Source: Micromonospora sp. NBRC 110009
GTDB taxonomy: Bacteria > Actinomycetota > Actinomycetes > Mycobacteriales > Micromonosporaceae
Assembly: GCF_030518795.1 (NCBI RefSeq)
Contig: NZ_CP130427.1
Coordinates: 5,642,001-5,706,000 of the forward strand
Length of the DNA: 64,000 nt
Direction of reading: 5' to 3'
Shown: one piece after another, positions 52,083-59,419 of the stretch
Numbering within the stretch: the stretch's first letter is position 1
Layout of the letters: each line of letters starts with the position of its first letter
Position numbers and translations under genes: made by a program
Notes under the pieces: model-generated
Database searches by the model: none
What the model saw: the letters and a program-made list of their open reading frames with translations, nothing else
Told to the model about the DNA's origin: nothing

Positions 52083-52796
52083 ATGAGCCTGGACCCGGAC
52101 CAGCTGCCCCGCCGGTTCGCCGCGCTGACCACCACCCACGTCGCCGACGCCTGCCTGCGGGCCGGCGTGCCGGTGCGCTGCGCCCCGGCCGAGCTGCGGC
52201 CGGTGGTCGCCGGCGGCCGGATGGCCGGACGCGTGCTGCCCACTCGGCACGTCGGCAGTGTCGACATCTTCCTCGAGGCGATCGACCGGGCCGCGCCGGG
52301 GGACGTGCTGGTGGTGGACAACGCCGGGCGCACGGACGAGGCGTGCGTCGGCGACCTGGTGGTGCTGGAGGCACGGGCCGCCGGGCTGGCCGGCCTGGTG
52401 GTGTGGGGCCTGCACCGCGACACCGTGGACATCCGGGCGGTCGGCCTGCCGGTGTTCAGCCTCGGCGCGACCCCCACCGGCCCGCAGCGCCTCGACCCGC
52501 GGCCCGCCGACGCGGTGACCTCGGCGCAGGTGGGGCGGTGGACGGTCGGGCCCGAGGACGTCGCCCTGGCCGACGAGGACGGGGTGCTGTTCCTGCCGGG
52601 GGAGCGGGTCGGGGAGCTGTTCGACCTGGCGGAGTCCATCCGCGACACCGAGCGGCGGCAGGCCGACCGGATCCGGTCCGGGGAGCCGCTGCGCGCCCAG
52701 GTCGGGTTCGGCGCCTACCTGGCCGGTCGGGCGGAGAACCCGGCGCTGACCTTCCGGGAGCACCTGCGGGCGGTGGGCGGCGCGATCGAGGAGTGA
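52083..52796 (+). CDS. RraA family protein (4-hydroxy-4-methyl-2-oxoglutarate aldolase-like)
   Basis: A 237-residue protein of the RraA/HMG-aldolase superfamily. TTHVADACLRAG at the start, GDVLVVDNAGRTDEACVGDL (the G-x-x-x-x-x-D metal/substrate loop region), GLVVWGLHRDTVDIRAV and VRPEDVALADEDGVL-like VGPEDVALADEDGVLFLP are present. True RraA inhibits RNase E, whereas most actinobacterial members are probably metal-dependent aldolases; no pathway genes are adjacent. The start at ATG 52083 is supported by a leaderless -10 element. Confidence 0.88.
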   Translation: MSLDPDQLPRRFAALTTTHVADACLRAGVPVRCAPAELRPVVAGGRMAGRVLPTRHVGSVDIFLEAIDRAAPGDVLVVDNAGRTDEACVGDLVVLEARAAGLAGLVVWGLHRDTVDIRAVGLPVFSLGATPTGPQRLDPRPADAVTSAQVGRWTVGPEDVALADEDGVLFLPGERVGELFDLAESIRDTERRQADRIRSGEPLRAQVGFGAYLAGRAENPALTFREHLRAVGGAIEE

Positions 52797-52843
52797 GGGT
52801 CAGCCGGCGTCGCGTGCCGGCGGATGTCGTCGAGGGTCAGCAT
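52715..52843 (-). other. Orphan start: strong ribosome binding site and 42-codon frame
   Basis: On the minus strand GGGAGGAG (about 52853-52860) precedes ATG 52843, and the first residues MLTLDDIRRHATPADPHS read like a real protein start. The frame then runs antisense through the end of the RraA-like gene and stops at 52715-52717 after 42 codons with low-complexity sequence. It is probably the leftover start of a gene whose body was lost, located just after the NarL-type regulator, or else a tiny peptide gene. Confidence 0.35.
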
Positions 52844-52868
52844 CGGGGCGGGCTCCTCCCTGAAGGGC

Positions 52869-53495
52869 TCAGGCCCCCCGGGCGTACAGGGCCAGGCGCA
52901 CCCGGTTGGGGCTGTTGGTCTTGGTCATCAGGCTGGTGATGTGGGTCTTGACGGTGGTCACGCCGATGTGGAGCCGGTCGGCGATTTCCGTGTTGGACAG
53001 CCCTTCCGCCACCAGGTCCAGCACGTCCCGTTCGCGAGCGGTCAGCCCCTGCACCGGCCGGGGCGTGTCGGCGCGGGCGTGCACCGCCCGCTGGACCAGC
53101 CGCCGCAGCACCTCCTGGCTGAACGGGCTGTCGCCGCCCGCGGCCCGGCGGATGCCGTCCAGCAGGTCGGCGGGGGGTGCGTCCTTGAGCAGGAACCCGC
53201 ACGCGCCGGCGGTGAGGGCCGGGTAGAGGTGGTCGTCGTCGCCGAAGGTGGTCAGCACCAGGACCCGGGTGGCCGGCCGGTCGGCCAGGATGCGGCTGGT
53301 GGCGGTGATCCCGTCGACGCCGGGCATGCGCAGGTCCATGACGACGACGTCGGGGATGAGCCGGGTGGCGAGGGAGATCGCGTCGCGGCCGTTGTCGGCC
53401 TCGCCCACGACCTCCAGGTCCGGCTGGGCGTCGCAGAGCATGCGCAGGCCCGCACGGATCAGGTGCTGGTCGTCGACCAGCAGCACGCGGATCAT
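52869..53495 (-). CDS. NarL/LuxR-family response regulator
   Basis: A 208-residue response regulator: receiver with acidic pair VDDQ, phospho-acceptor Asp54 (VVMDLRMPG), Lys in FLLKDAPP, and a C-terminal LuxR helix-turn-helix (LTARERDVLDLVAEGLSNTE, IGVTTVKTHITSLMTKTN). ATG 53495 overlaps the kinase stop (ATGA), so the pair is co-translated. It is the last conserved gene of an operon that begins with two membrane proteins. Confidence 0.94.
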   Translation of the reverse strand: MIRVLLVDDQHLIRAGLRMLCDAQPDLEVVGEADNGRDAISLATRLIPDVVVMDLRMPGVDGITATSRILADRPATRVLVLTTFGDDDHLYPALTAGACGFLLKDAPPADLLDGIRRAAGGDSPFSQEVLRRLVQRAVHARADTPRPVQGLTARERDVLDLVAEGLSNTEIADRLHIGVTTVKTHITSLMTKTNSPNRVRLALYARGA

Positions 53496-54712
53496 GCCGG
53501 CTCCGGCTCGCTCGGGGCCACCGCACGGGGCGCCGGCGCAGCGGCGGGAGGTGCCGGCGCCGGGAGTGTGCTGCGGACCCGCCAACCCGTGCCGCTCGGG
53601 CCCGCCTCGAGCCGACCGCCGAGCACCGCGACGCGCTCCCGCATGCCGGTGAGGCCGTGGCCGCCCCCGGACGGCACCGCCGCCGGCACCCGACCGCGCC
53701 CGTCGTCCGACACCTCCCAGTGGACGGCCCCGTCGACCACCGACACCGTCAGGCGTGCCCGCGCGGACGTGCCGGCGTGCTTGGCCACGTTGGTCAACGC
53801 CTCCTGGGTCAGCCGCAGCACCGCCAACCCCCGCACCGCGTCCAGCGCACCGACCGCCGGGTCCACGTCCGCCTCCACCGTCACCCCCGCCTGGCGGGCC
53901 CGGTCGACCGCGGCGTCGAGCGCCGCCGGCACCGCGGCCGGCTCGATCGCGGTCAACGCCGCGTCACCGCGCACCCCGTCGGGGTCGCGCAGCACCGCGA
54001 CCAGCCGGCGCAGCTCGGCCAGGGCCGCGCTTCCCGTGCCGTGCACGTCGTCGAACACCTCGGTGACCCGTGGGTCCAGGTCGGTCAGCACGTGCCGGGC
54101 CACGCCGACCCGCAGCACCATCGACGCCACGTGGTGCGCGACCACGTCGTGCAGCTCGCGGGCGATGGCCCCGCGTTCGTCGGCTCGGGCGGCCCGCTCC
54201 TCCGACTCGCGCCGGCGCTGCTGCTCCGCCGCCCGCTGCTCGGCCTGCCGGCCCAGCTCCCGGGTGGTCCGGATGAGCAGGCCGAGCAGCAACGGCACGC
54301 CGACCTCGACAATCAGCCCGAACAGGCCGGACGCGAACCGCCGGGGCGGATCGCCGATCGAGTCGGTCAGGTCGATCGCGGCCAGCACGGCCCCGGCCAG
54401 CCAGATGGTGCGCGAGCGGCGGGCCGACATGGTCAGCTCGAGCAGCGCCCAACTCGCGCCCACCTGGTTGATCGTGGTGTCCTCAACCAGGCCGAAGGCG
54501 ACCGCCAGCAGCGCGGCCTGGCCGACCAGGTTGGCCAGCGGCCGGCGGTGCAGGGCAAGCGCGACGGCGAACGCGACCACGGCGAGGGTCCACTGCGCGG
54601 CCGTCGGCGTGCCGTGGATGCCGACGACCAGGTAACCGACCCCGCTCAGGTCGAGCAGCAGCATCCGCGCGAGCGTGTCGCGCGCGTCGAACAGGCGTCC
54701 CACCCAGCCCAC
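53492..54712 (-). CDS. Sensor histidine kinase (HisKA_3 type)
   Basis: A 406-residue kinase with about four or five N-terminal membrane helices, a coiled segment (GRQAEQRAAEQQRRRESEER), the HisKA_3 phospho-acceptor region IARELHDVVAHHVASMVLRV, N-box LRLTQEALTNVAKHA and the ATP-lid glycine boxes SDDGRGRVPA and GGGHGLTGMRERVA. A Pro/Ala-rich tail ends it. It starts 4 bases after the ABA4-like gene and overlaps its response regulator. The input is unknown; the membrane-embedded sensor resembles DesK-like kinases that sense membrane state. Confidence 0.93.
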   Translation of the reverse strand: MGWVGRLFDARDTLARMLLLDLSGVGYLVVGIHGTPTAAQWTLAVVAFAVALALHRRPLANLVGQAALLAVAFGLVEDTTINQVGASWALLELTMSARRSRTIWLAGAVLAAIDLTDSIGDPPRRFASGLFGLIVEVGVPLLLGLLIRTTRELGRQAEQRAAEQQRRRESEERAARADERGAIARELHDVVAHHVASMVLRVGVARHVLTDLDPRVTEVFDDVHGTGSAALAELRRLVAVLRDPDGVRGDAALTAIEPAAVPAALDAAVDRARQAGVTVEADVDPAVGALDAVRGLAVLRLTQEALTNVAKHAGTSARARLTVSVVDGAVHWEVSDDGRGRVPAAVPSGGGHGLTGMRERVAVLGGRLEAGPSGTGWRVRSTLPAPAPPAAAPAPRAVAPSEPEPA

Positions 54713-54716
54713 GGCT

Positions 54717-55172
54717 TCAGCCTAGGTGGTGCGGCACGGGCGCAGGGGTCACGGTCGCCCCGGCCCACCGGCCCCGGACGGCGAGGTAACTGGCCAGCCC
54801 GAGTGGTCCGAGCAGGATGGTCAGCACCAGCACGGGCGCCATGACCAGCGCGGGCAGCTCCCGTTCCCGGCTGTCCAGCCACGCCCACCGGCCGACGAAC
54901 AGGTCGAACCCGACCAGGTGCGCCCACGCGGCCGCCGCGCCGTCGTCCGTGCCGAGCAGGTCGCGTACGCCGTCGAGGGTCGGCGAGGTCACGGCGGGCA
55001 GCACGTCGCCGAGCGCCGGGAGGACGAGCGCTGCGTAGCCGGCCAGGACCGGTGCGACGATCAGCGGCGAGGCGATGATCCGGGCGGTCCAGGACCAGCG
55101 CGGCAGCAGGATCATCAGGGCCAAGAACGGCGCGGCCATCGCGAAGGTCAGCGTGAACAGCATCCCGGTCAT
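54717..55172 (-). CDS. ABA4-like membrane protein
   Basis: A 151-residue protein with four membrane helices (LFTLTFAMAAPFLALMILLP, IIASPLIVAPVLAGYAALVL) and the ABA4/DUF4281 landmark HLVGFDLFVGRWAWLDSRER. In plants ABA4 acts in neoxanthin synthesis, and bacterial homologues have no proven role. ATG 55172 overlaps the upstream gene (ATGA) and the kinase begins 4 bases after its stop, so it belongs to the two-component operon. Confidence 0.86.
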   Translation of the reverse strand: MTGMLFTLTFAMAAPFLALMILLPRWSWTARIIASPLIVAPVLAGYAALVLPALGDVLPAVTSPTLDGVRDLLGTDDGAAAAWAHLVGFDLFVGRWAWLDSRERELPALVMAPVLVLTILLGPLGLASYLAVRGRWAGATVTPAPVPHHLG

Positions 55173-56092
55173 GCGGCCAGCACCAGCTCCGGGCGGCGGC
55201 GCCGGGCCACCACCACGCCGACGCCCGCCGCGGTCGCCACCACCAGGCTCGCCGCGACCGTGAGGGTGAGCGCGTCCGGGCGCAGCAGCGGCTGGCCGCG
55301 CAGCGCCTGCCAGGTAACCAGGACGGTCAGGGCCCCGTACGCGGCGCCCGCCACGACCAGCAGCCGCACCCGGGTCCGCTCGTCCAGCCGGGTGCCCCAC
55401 CGCGTCAGCAGGATCGCCAGGATCGGCAGCGCCTGCAGGGCGTGCAGCCCCACGAAGTGCCCGATCCGCAGGTCTCCGCCGGTGGTGCTCCAACCGACCA
55501 GCGGCAGACCGGGCCCGCCGTCCGGCACGCCCACGCTGTGCGCCCCGGCGACCCCCTCGATCCCCGTCTCCGCGCCGGCCACCATCGGCACCGCGGCCAG
55601 CATGCCCAGCAGGGTCAGGCCGAGCCCCAGCCCGACCGCGTACCGGCCGGTGCGGTCGGCGATCGGCTGGCGCAGCACCACGACCCCGATGACGACGTGC
55701 GCCACGAACAGCACCATGATGGCGGCGCCCATGGTCTGCCACAGCGCGGTGTTCATCGGGGTCGTCTCGTTGTAGTGGCTGGTCGTGCCGCGCAGCACCT
55801 GTCCGACGATCACCACCATCTCCACCACCGACATGGCGACGATGACCGTGCCAGCCCGCTCCGCGGTCCGGCTGCGGCGCGGCAGCAGGGAGAGCATCCA
55901 GGCGAGGGTGGTCCCGTAGAGCACGAAGGACACCGAGAACTTCAACGGCTTGAGCCAGATCGGCACGCCGGTGAGGATGCGCGGGTCGGCGAGGACCCCG
56001 ACCGCGGAGACGACGGCGAGCAGCGCCATCGCCGAGACGAAGAGCATCAGGGGGCGGTGCCAGTGTGCCGCCCGGCGCAGAACAGTAGTCAT
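55169..56092 (-). CDS. Multi-pass membrane protein of unknown function
   Basis: A 307-residue protein with about eight membrane helices (PLMLFVSAMALLAVVSAVGV, WLKPLKFSVSFVLYGTTLAW, AIMVLFVAHVVIGVVVLRQP). Conserved-looking polar pieces are GTTSHYNETTPMNTALW and GHFVGLHALQALPIL. I do not recognise a named family. It is the first gene of the operon with the ABA4-like protein and the NarL-type two-component system. Confidence 0.85.
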   Translation of the reverse strand: MTTVLRRAAHWHRPLMLFVSAMALLAVVSAVGVLADPRILTGVPIWLKPLKFSVSFVLYGTTLAWMLSLLPRRSRTAERAGTVIVAMSVVEMVVIVGQVLRGTTSHYNETTPMNTALWQTMGAAIMVLFVAHVVIGVVVLRQPIADRTGRYAVGLGLGLTLLGMLAAVPMVAGAETGIEGVAGAHSVGVPDGGPGLPLVGWSTTGGDLRIGHFVGLHALQALPILAILLTRWGTRLDERTRVRLLVVAGAAYGALTVLVTWQALRGQPLLRPDALTLTVAASLVVATAAGVGVVVARRRRPELVLAA

Positions 56093-56233
56093 GCCTGTAG
56101 ATGCTCGCGACGCCGGGGCCGCAGCGCGCCCGACCGCGGGCCCCGGTTGCGGCCGACGGTCGGAGCGCCGCCTCCTACCGAGGGAGGAGGCGAACCGCAG
56201 ATTGCCCGGCGGCGGCCGGCCGCGGGCGACCGG

Positions 56234-56629
56234 TCAGCCGGCGGGCAGGTGCTGCACGATCTGGACCGGGTTGCCGTCCGGGTCGGCCGTCCAGGCGATC
56301 AGCAGCCGGTCCAGCCAGACGTGCGGGGCCGCCAGGGCCGGCGCGCCCGAGGCGGTCACCTTCTCGTACGCGGCGGCGGTGTCGTCGGTCCAGAGGATGA
56401 CCGCCGCCCGCTGCCCGGAGGGCACCGGGTCCAGGCCGTGGTCGTCCCGGGTGGACGCCACCGACGCGATGCCGATCCGACAGCCGTCCAGCACCAGGTC
56501 GACGTGGATCGGCTCGCCCTCGGTGGGCACCCGGAAGACCTCGGTGAAGCCGAGCCCGGCGTAGAAGGCGGCCGCCCGGCTCACGTCCTCGCTGAACAGG
56601 ATCACCTGCGGGGAACGGAAGATCGACAC
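56234..56629 (-). CDS. VOC (glyoxalase/bleomycin resistance) family protein
   Basis: A 131-residue protein with two beta-alpha-beta-beta-beta VOC modules: PQVILFSEDVSRAAAFYAGL in the first and VILWTDDTAAAYEKVTASG in the second, ending in TADPDGNPVQIVQHLP. The DPDGNP metal-site turn is present. It starts with GTG 56629. The activity is undefined. Confidence 0.9.
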   Translation of the reverse strand: MSIFRSPQVILFSEDVSRAAAFYAGLGFTEVFRVPTEGEPIHVDLVLDGCRIGIASVASTRDDHGLDPVPSGQRAAVILWTDDTAAAYEKVTASGAPALAAPHVWLDRLLIAWTADPDGNPVQIVQHLPAG

Positions 56630-56647
56630 GGGGCGGACCGTATCAGG

Positions 56648-57841
56648 TCAGTCCGGCAGGCGGGGCATCTCCAAACCCGGGTCCCGGCCAAGCAGCACCG
56701 CCCGGGTCAGCGCCGCCGCGCCGAACCGGTCCCGCACCTGGTCCACCGCCGCGTCCAGCTCGGCGCCCGGATCGCGGGTGAACGGCAGCGTCAGCTGCAC
56801 GTGCCCGTCGTCCAGGTTGCCCACCGACACCCCGACCAGGGTGACGCCCCGGACCTCGATCTCCGGCAGCGCCGCCCGCAGCAGCGTCCGCGCCGCGTCC
56901 CGCAGCGGGCCGGTCTGCGCGGTCGCCTTGCCGAGGGTGTGCGAGCGGGTCGCCCGGGTGTAGTCGCCGAAGCGCAGCCGCAGGGTCACCGTACGGCCGG
57001 TGCGGCGGGCCGCCCGCATCCGCCCGGTCACCCGGTCGACCAGACCGGCCAGCACGGCGTCGAGCTCGGCGGGGGAGTGCGGGCCGTTGCCGAGGGCGTG
57101 CTGGGCGCCCATCGAGGAGCGCCGCCGCCCGACCTGCACCGCGCGCGGATCCCGGTTGTGCGCCAGGGCGTGCAGGTGGCGGCCCGCTCCGGCGCCGAGC
57201 AGCGACACCAGCGTCGGTTCGTCGAGTCGGGCCACCTGGCCCACGGTCCGGATGCCCCGCTCGCGCAGCCGCGCCGCGGTCACCGGGCCGACGCCCCACA
57301 GCCGCTCGACCGGCAGCGGGTGCAGGAACGCCAGCTCGCGGTCGGGCGCTACGACCAGCAGGCCGTCGGGCTTGGCCACCCCGCTGGCCACCTTGGCGAG
57401 GAACTTCGTCCGCGCCACGCCCACGGTGATCGGCAGGCCGACCCGGTCGCGTACCTCCCGGCGCAGCGCTGCTGCGATGTCGGCGGGCGGGCCGACGAGG
57501 CGGCGCAACCCGCCCACGTCGAGGAACGCCTCGTCGATGGAGAGTCCTTCGACCAGCGGGGTGGTCCCTCGGAAGATGTCGAAGACCGCCCGGCTCGCCG
57601 CCGTGTACGCGGCCATCCTCGGCGGCACCACCACCGCGTCGGGGCAGAGCCGGCGGGCCTGCCGGCCGCCCATCGCGCTGTGCACCCCGCGCGCCTTCGC
57701 CTCGTAGCTGGCGGCGAGGACCACGCCGCCGCCGACGATGACCGGCCGGCCGCGCAGCCGGGGATCGTCGCGCTGCTCGACCGAGGCGTAGAACGCGTCC
57801 AGGTCGGCGTGCAGGATCGTGGCGTCGCTCGACACCTCCAC
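56648..57841 (-). CDS. dinB: DNA polymerase IV (Y-family)
   Basis: A 397-residue translesion polymerase. The palm motifs ILHADLDAFYASVEQRDDP and GLSIDEAFLDVGGLRR contain the catalytic acidic residues; SYEAKARGVHSAMG is the steric-gate/finger region; VERLWGVGPVTAARLRERGI is the helix-hairpin-helix thumb. The little-finger domain follows (RTGRTVTLRLRFGDYTRATR). No beta-clamp motif is obvious at the C terminus. GTG 57841 is taken as start; GTG 57835 two codons on is equally possible. A LexA-like palindrome lies 5 bases upstream. Confidence 0.92.
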   Translation of the reverse strand: MEVSSDATILHADLDAFYASVEQRDDPRLRGRPVIVGGGVVLAASYEAKARGVHSAMGGRQARRLCPDAVVVPPRMAAYTAASRAVFDIFRGTTPLVEGLSIDEAFLDVGGLRRLVGPPADIAAALRREVRDRVGLPITVGVARTKFLAKVASGVAKPDGLLVVAPDRELAFLHPLPVERLWGVGPVTAARLRERGIRTVGQVARLDEPTLVSLLGAGAGRHLHALAHNRDPRAVQVGRRRSSMGAQHALGNGPHSPAELDAVLAGLVDRVTGRMRAARRTGRTVTLRLRFGDYTRATRSHTLGKATAQTGPLRDAARTLLRAALPEIEVRGVTLVGVSVGNLDDGHVQLTLPFTRDPGAELDAAVDQVRDRFGAAALTRAVLLGRDPGLEMPRLPD

Positions 57842-57846
57842 ATCTT

Positions 57847-57860
57847 CGCACAGGTGTTCG
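57847..57860. promoter_or_regulatory. LexA-like (SOS) box upstream of dinB
   Basis: CGCACAGGTGTTCG differs at one position from the actinobacterial SOS-box pattern CGAAC-N4-GTTCG. It lies directly upstream of the polymerase start, which would place it across the core promoter. Confidence 0.5.
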
Positions 57861-57891
57861 GAAATGCCGCCGTGACCTCGCCGAACGGCCG

Positions 57892-58812
57892 TCAGGGCAC
57901 GGTGACCGCAAGCTTGCCCAGGGCGCCGCTGAAGTCGGCGAGCGCCTGCGGCACCTCGGCCAGCTCGTACCGGTGCGAGATCGGCACCCGCACCCGCCCG
58001 GCCACCACGTCGCCGGCGAGCCGGTCGAGGGCCTCCGCGGTCGGGCTGCCCATGATCGAGGTGGCGGCCGGGTGCTGGTCCGGGCCGAAGCCGATGGTGG
58101 ACGCGAGCCGCCCGTCCGCGGCGAGCAGGCCGGCGAGCTGCCCGCCGTCGCCGGCCAGGTGCAGCACCGCCGAGACACCGTCCGGGGCGACCGCCCGGAC
58201 CTGGGCGGCCAGGTCGCCGGTGTAGTCCACCACCTCGTCGGCGCCGAGCTCCCGGACGACGTCGGCGGCCGGGCCGGGGCGGGCGGTGGCGATGACCCGG
58301 GCCCCGGCCGCCCGGGCGTACTGGACGGCGAACGCGCCGACGCCGCCGGTGGCGCCGGCGACCAGCACGGTGTCGCCCGGTCCGGGGGCGACGGCCGCCA
58401 GCGCGTCGAGGGCGGTGGCGCCGGCGAGCCCGAGCGCGCCCGCGGCCGACGGGTCGAGACCCTCGGGCAGCCGGGTGATGCCGTACTGGTCGCCGGCGGT
58501 CAGGTACTGGGCCCACGCCCCGTCGCCCAGGTACGACCGCATTACCACGCCGAACACCGGGTCCCCCACCCGGAAGCGGCTCGTGGTTCCGCCGATCGCC
58601 TCGACCTCGCCGGCGAAGTCCTTGCCGAGCACGACCGGGAACCGATATTCCATCGCGCCGCGCATCATCCCGGCGGCGGCCTTCTTGTCGAAGCCGTTGA
58701 TCGAAGAGGCCCGCACCCGGACCAGCACCTCGCCCGGCCCGGGGCTGGGCCGGGCCAGGTCGTCGCGGAGCGTCGGGGCGGCCCCCTCGGCGTCCAGCGT
58801 GATCGCCTCCAT
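57892..58812 (-). CDS. NADP-dependent quinone-oxidoreductase-like protein (MDR family)
   Basis: A 306-residue zinc-free medium-chain dehydrogenase/reductase. PVVLGKDFAGEVEAIGGTTS is the GroES-like domain signature and DTVLVAGATGGVGAFAVQYA the NAD(P)-binding Rossmann turn. Zinc-ligand cysteines are absent, as in quinone oxidoreductases. ATG 58812 is preceded by GGGAAG. No pathway context is visible. Confidence 0.93.
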   Translation of the reverse strand: MEAITLDAEGAAPTLRDDLARPSPGPGEVLVRVRASSINGFDKKAAAGMMRGAMEYRFPVVLGKDFAGEVEAIGGTTSRFRVGDPVFGVVMRSYLGDGAWAQYLTAGDQYGITRLPEGLDPSAAGALGLAGATALDALAAVAPGPGDTVLVAGATGGVGAFAVQYARAAGARVIATARPGPAADVVRELGADEVVDYTGDLAAQVRAVAPDGVSAVLHLAGDGGQLAGLLAADGRLASTIGFGPDQHPAATSIMGSPTAEALDRLAGDVVAGRVRVPISHRYELAEVPQALADFSGALGKLAVTVP

Positions 58813-58844
58813 CGGTGCTTCCCTTCCCGTCGCCGTCGCGGCGG

Positions 58845-59348
58845 TCAGACGCCGCGGGCGCGGGGCCGGCCGGTGGACCGGTGCAGCGAGCTGGGCGCGT
58901 TGACGCTCGCCTCGTCGCTCACGCTCACCCCGAGCCGCTCCACCAGCTCACCACCGAGCCAGCCGGTCACCCCGGCCAGGACGATGCCGGCGAAGCTGCA
59001 GATCAGCGCCAACGCGTTCGGGTCCCAGTTGTCGGCGCTGCGGCGCAGCAGCCAGCTCACCGCGAAGAGCACCAGGACCACCACGTTGCCCAGGCCGTGC
59101 GCCGCGCCGACCCGCTTGGCGCGGGTGCCGGCGGGGATCGCCCGCCAGTCGATCAGGCCGAACACGCCGGCGACCAGGCCGCCGATGATGCCGGCGCCCA
59201 TGGTGTACGCGGCGGAGATCTGGAAGCCCGTCCGGTCGGTGATCAGGTACAGGATGTCGAAGATCACCGAGGTGGCGAGCAGCCCCAACGGGAACACGAT
59301 CAGGATGGGGTGGATCCCGTGTCCCATCGCCTTCGCACGACTCTCCAT
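58845..59348 (-). CDS. DUF2231 membrane protein
   Basis: A 167-residue protein with four membrane helices (HPILIVFPLGLLATSVIFDI, GAGIIGGLVAGVFGLIDW, GLGNVVVLVLFAVSWLLRR, ALICSFAGIVLAGVTGWLGG) matching DUF2231, whose conserved GHGIHPILI and FGLIDW pieces are visible. ATG 59348 has AGGAGG 6 bases upstream. Function unknown. Confidence 0.9.
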   Translation of the reverse strand: MESRAKAMGHGIHPILIVFPLGLLATSVIFDILYLITDRTGFQISAAYTMGAGIIGGLVAGVFGLIDWRAIPAGTRAKRVGAAHGLGNVVVLVLFAVSWLLRRSADNWDPNALALICSFAGIVLAGVTGWLGGELVERLGVSVSDEASVNAPSSLHRSTGRPRARGV

Positions 59349-59419
59349 GCCTATCCTCCTGTCTACGGCCCCAGGCCGGGGCCGGATTCCCCGCCGCGGC
59401 CCGGCTACACCTGGCCCGG

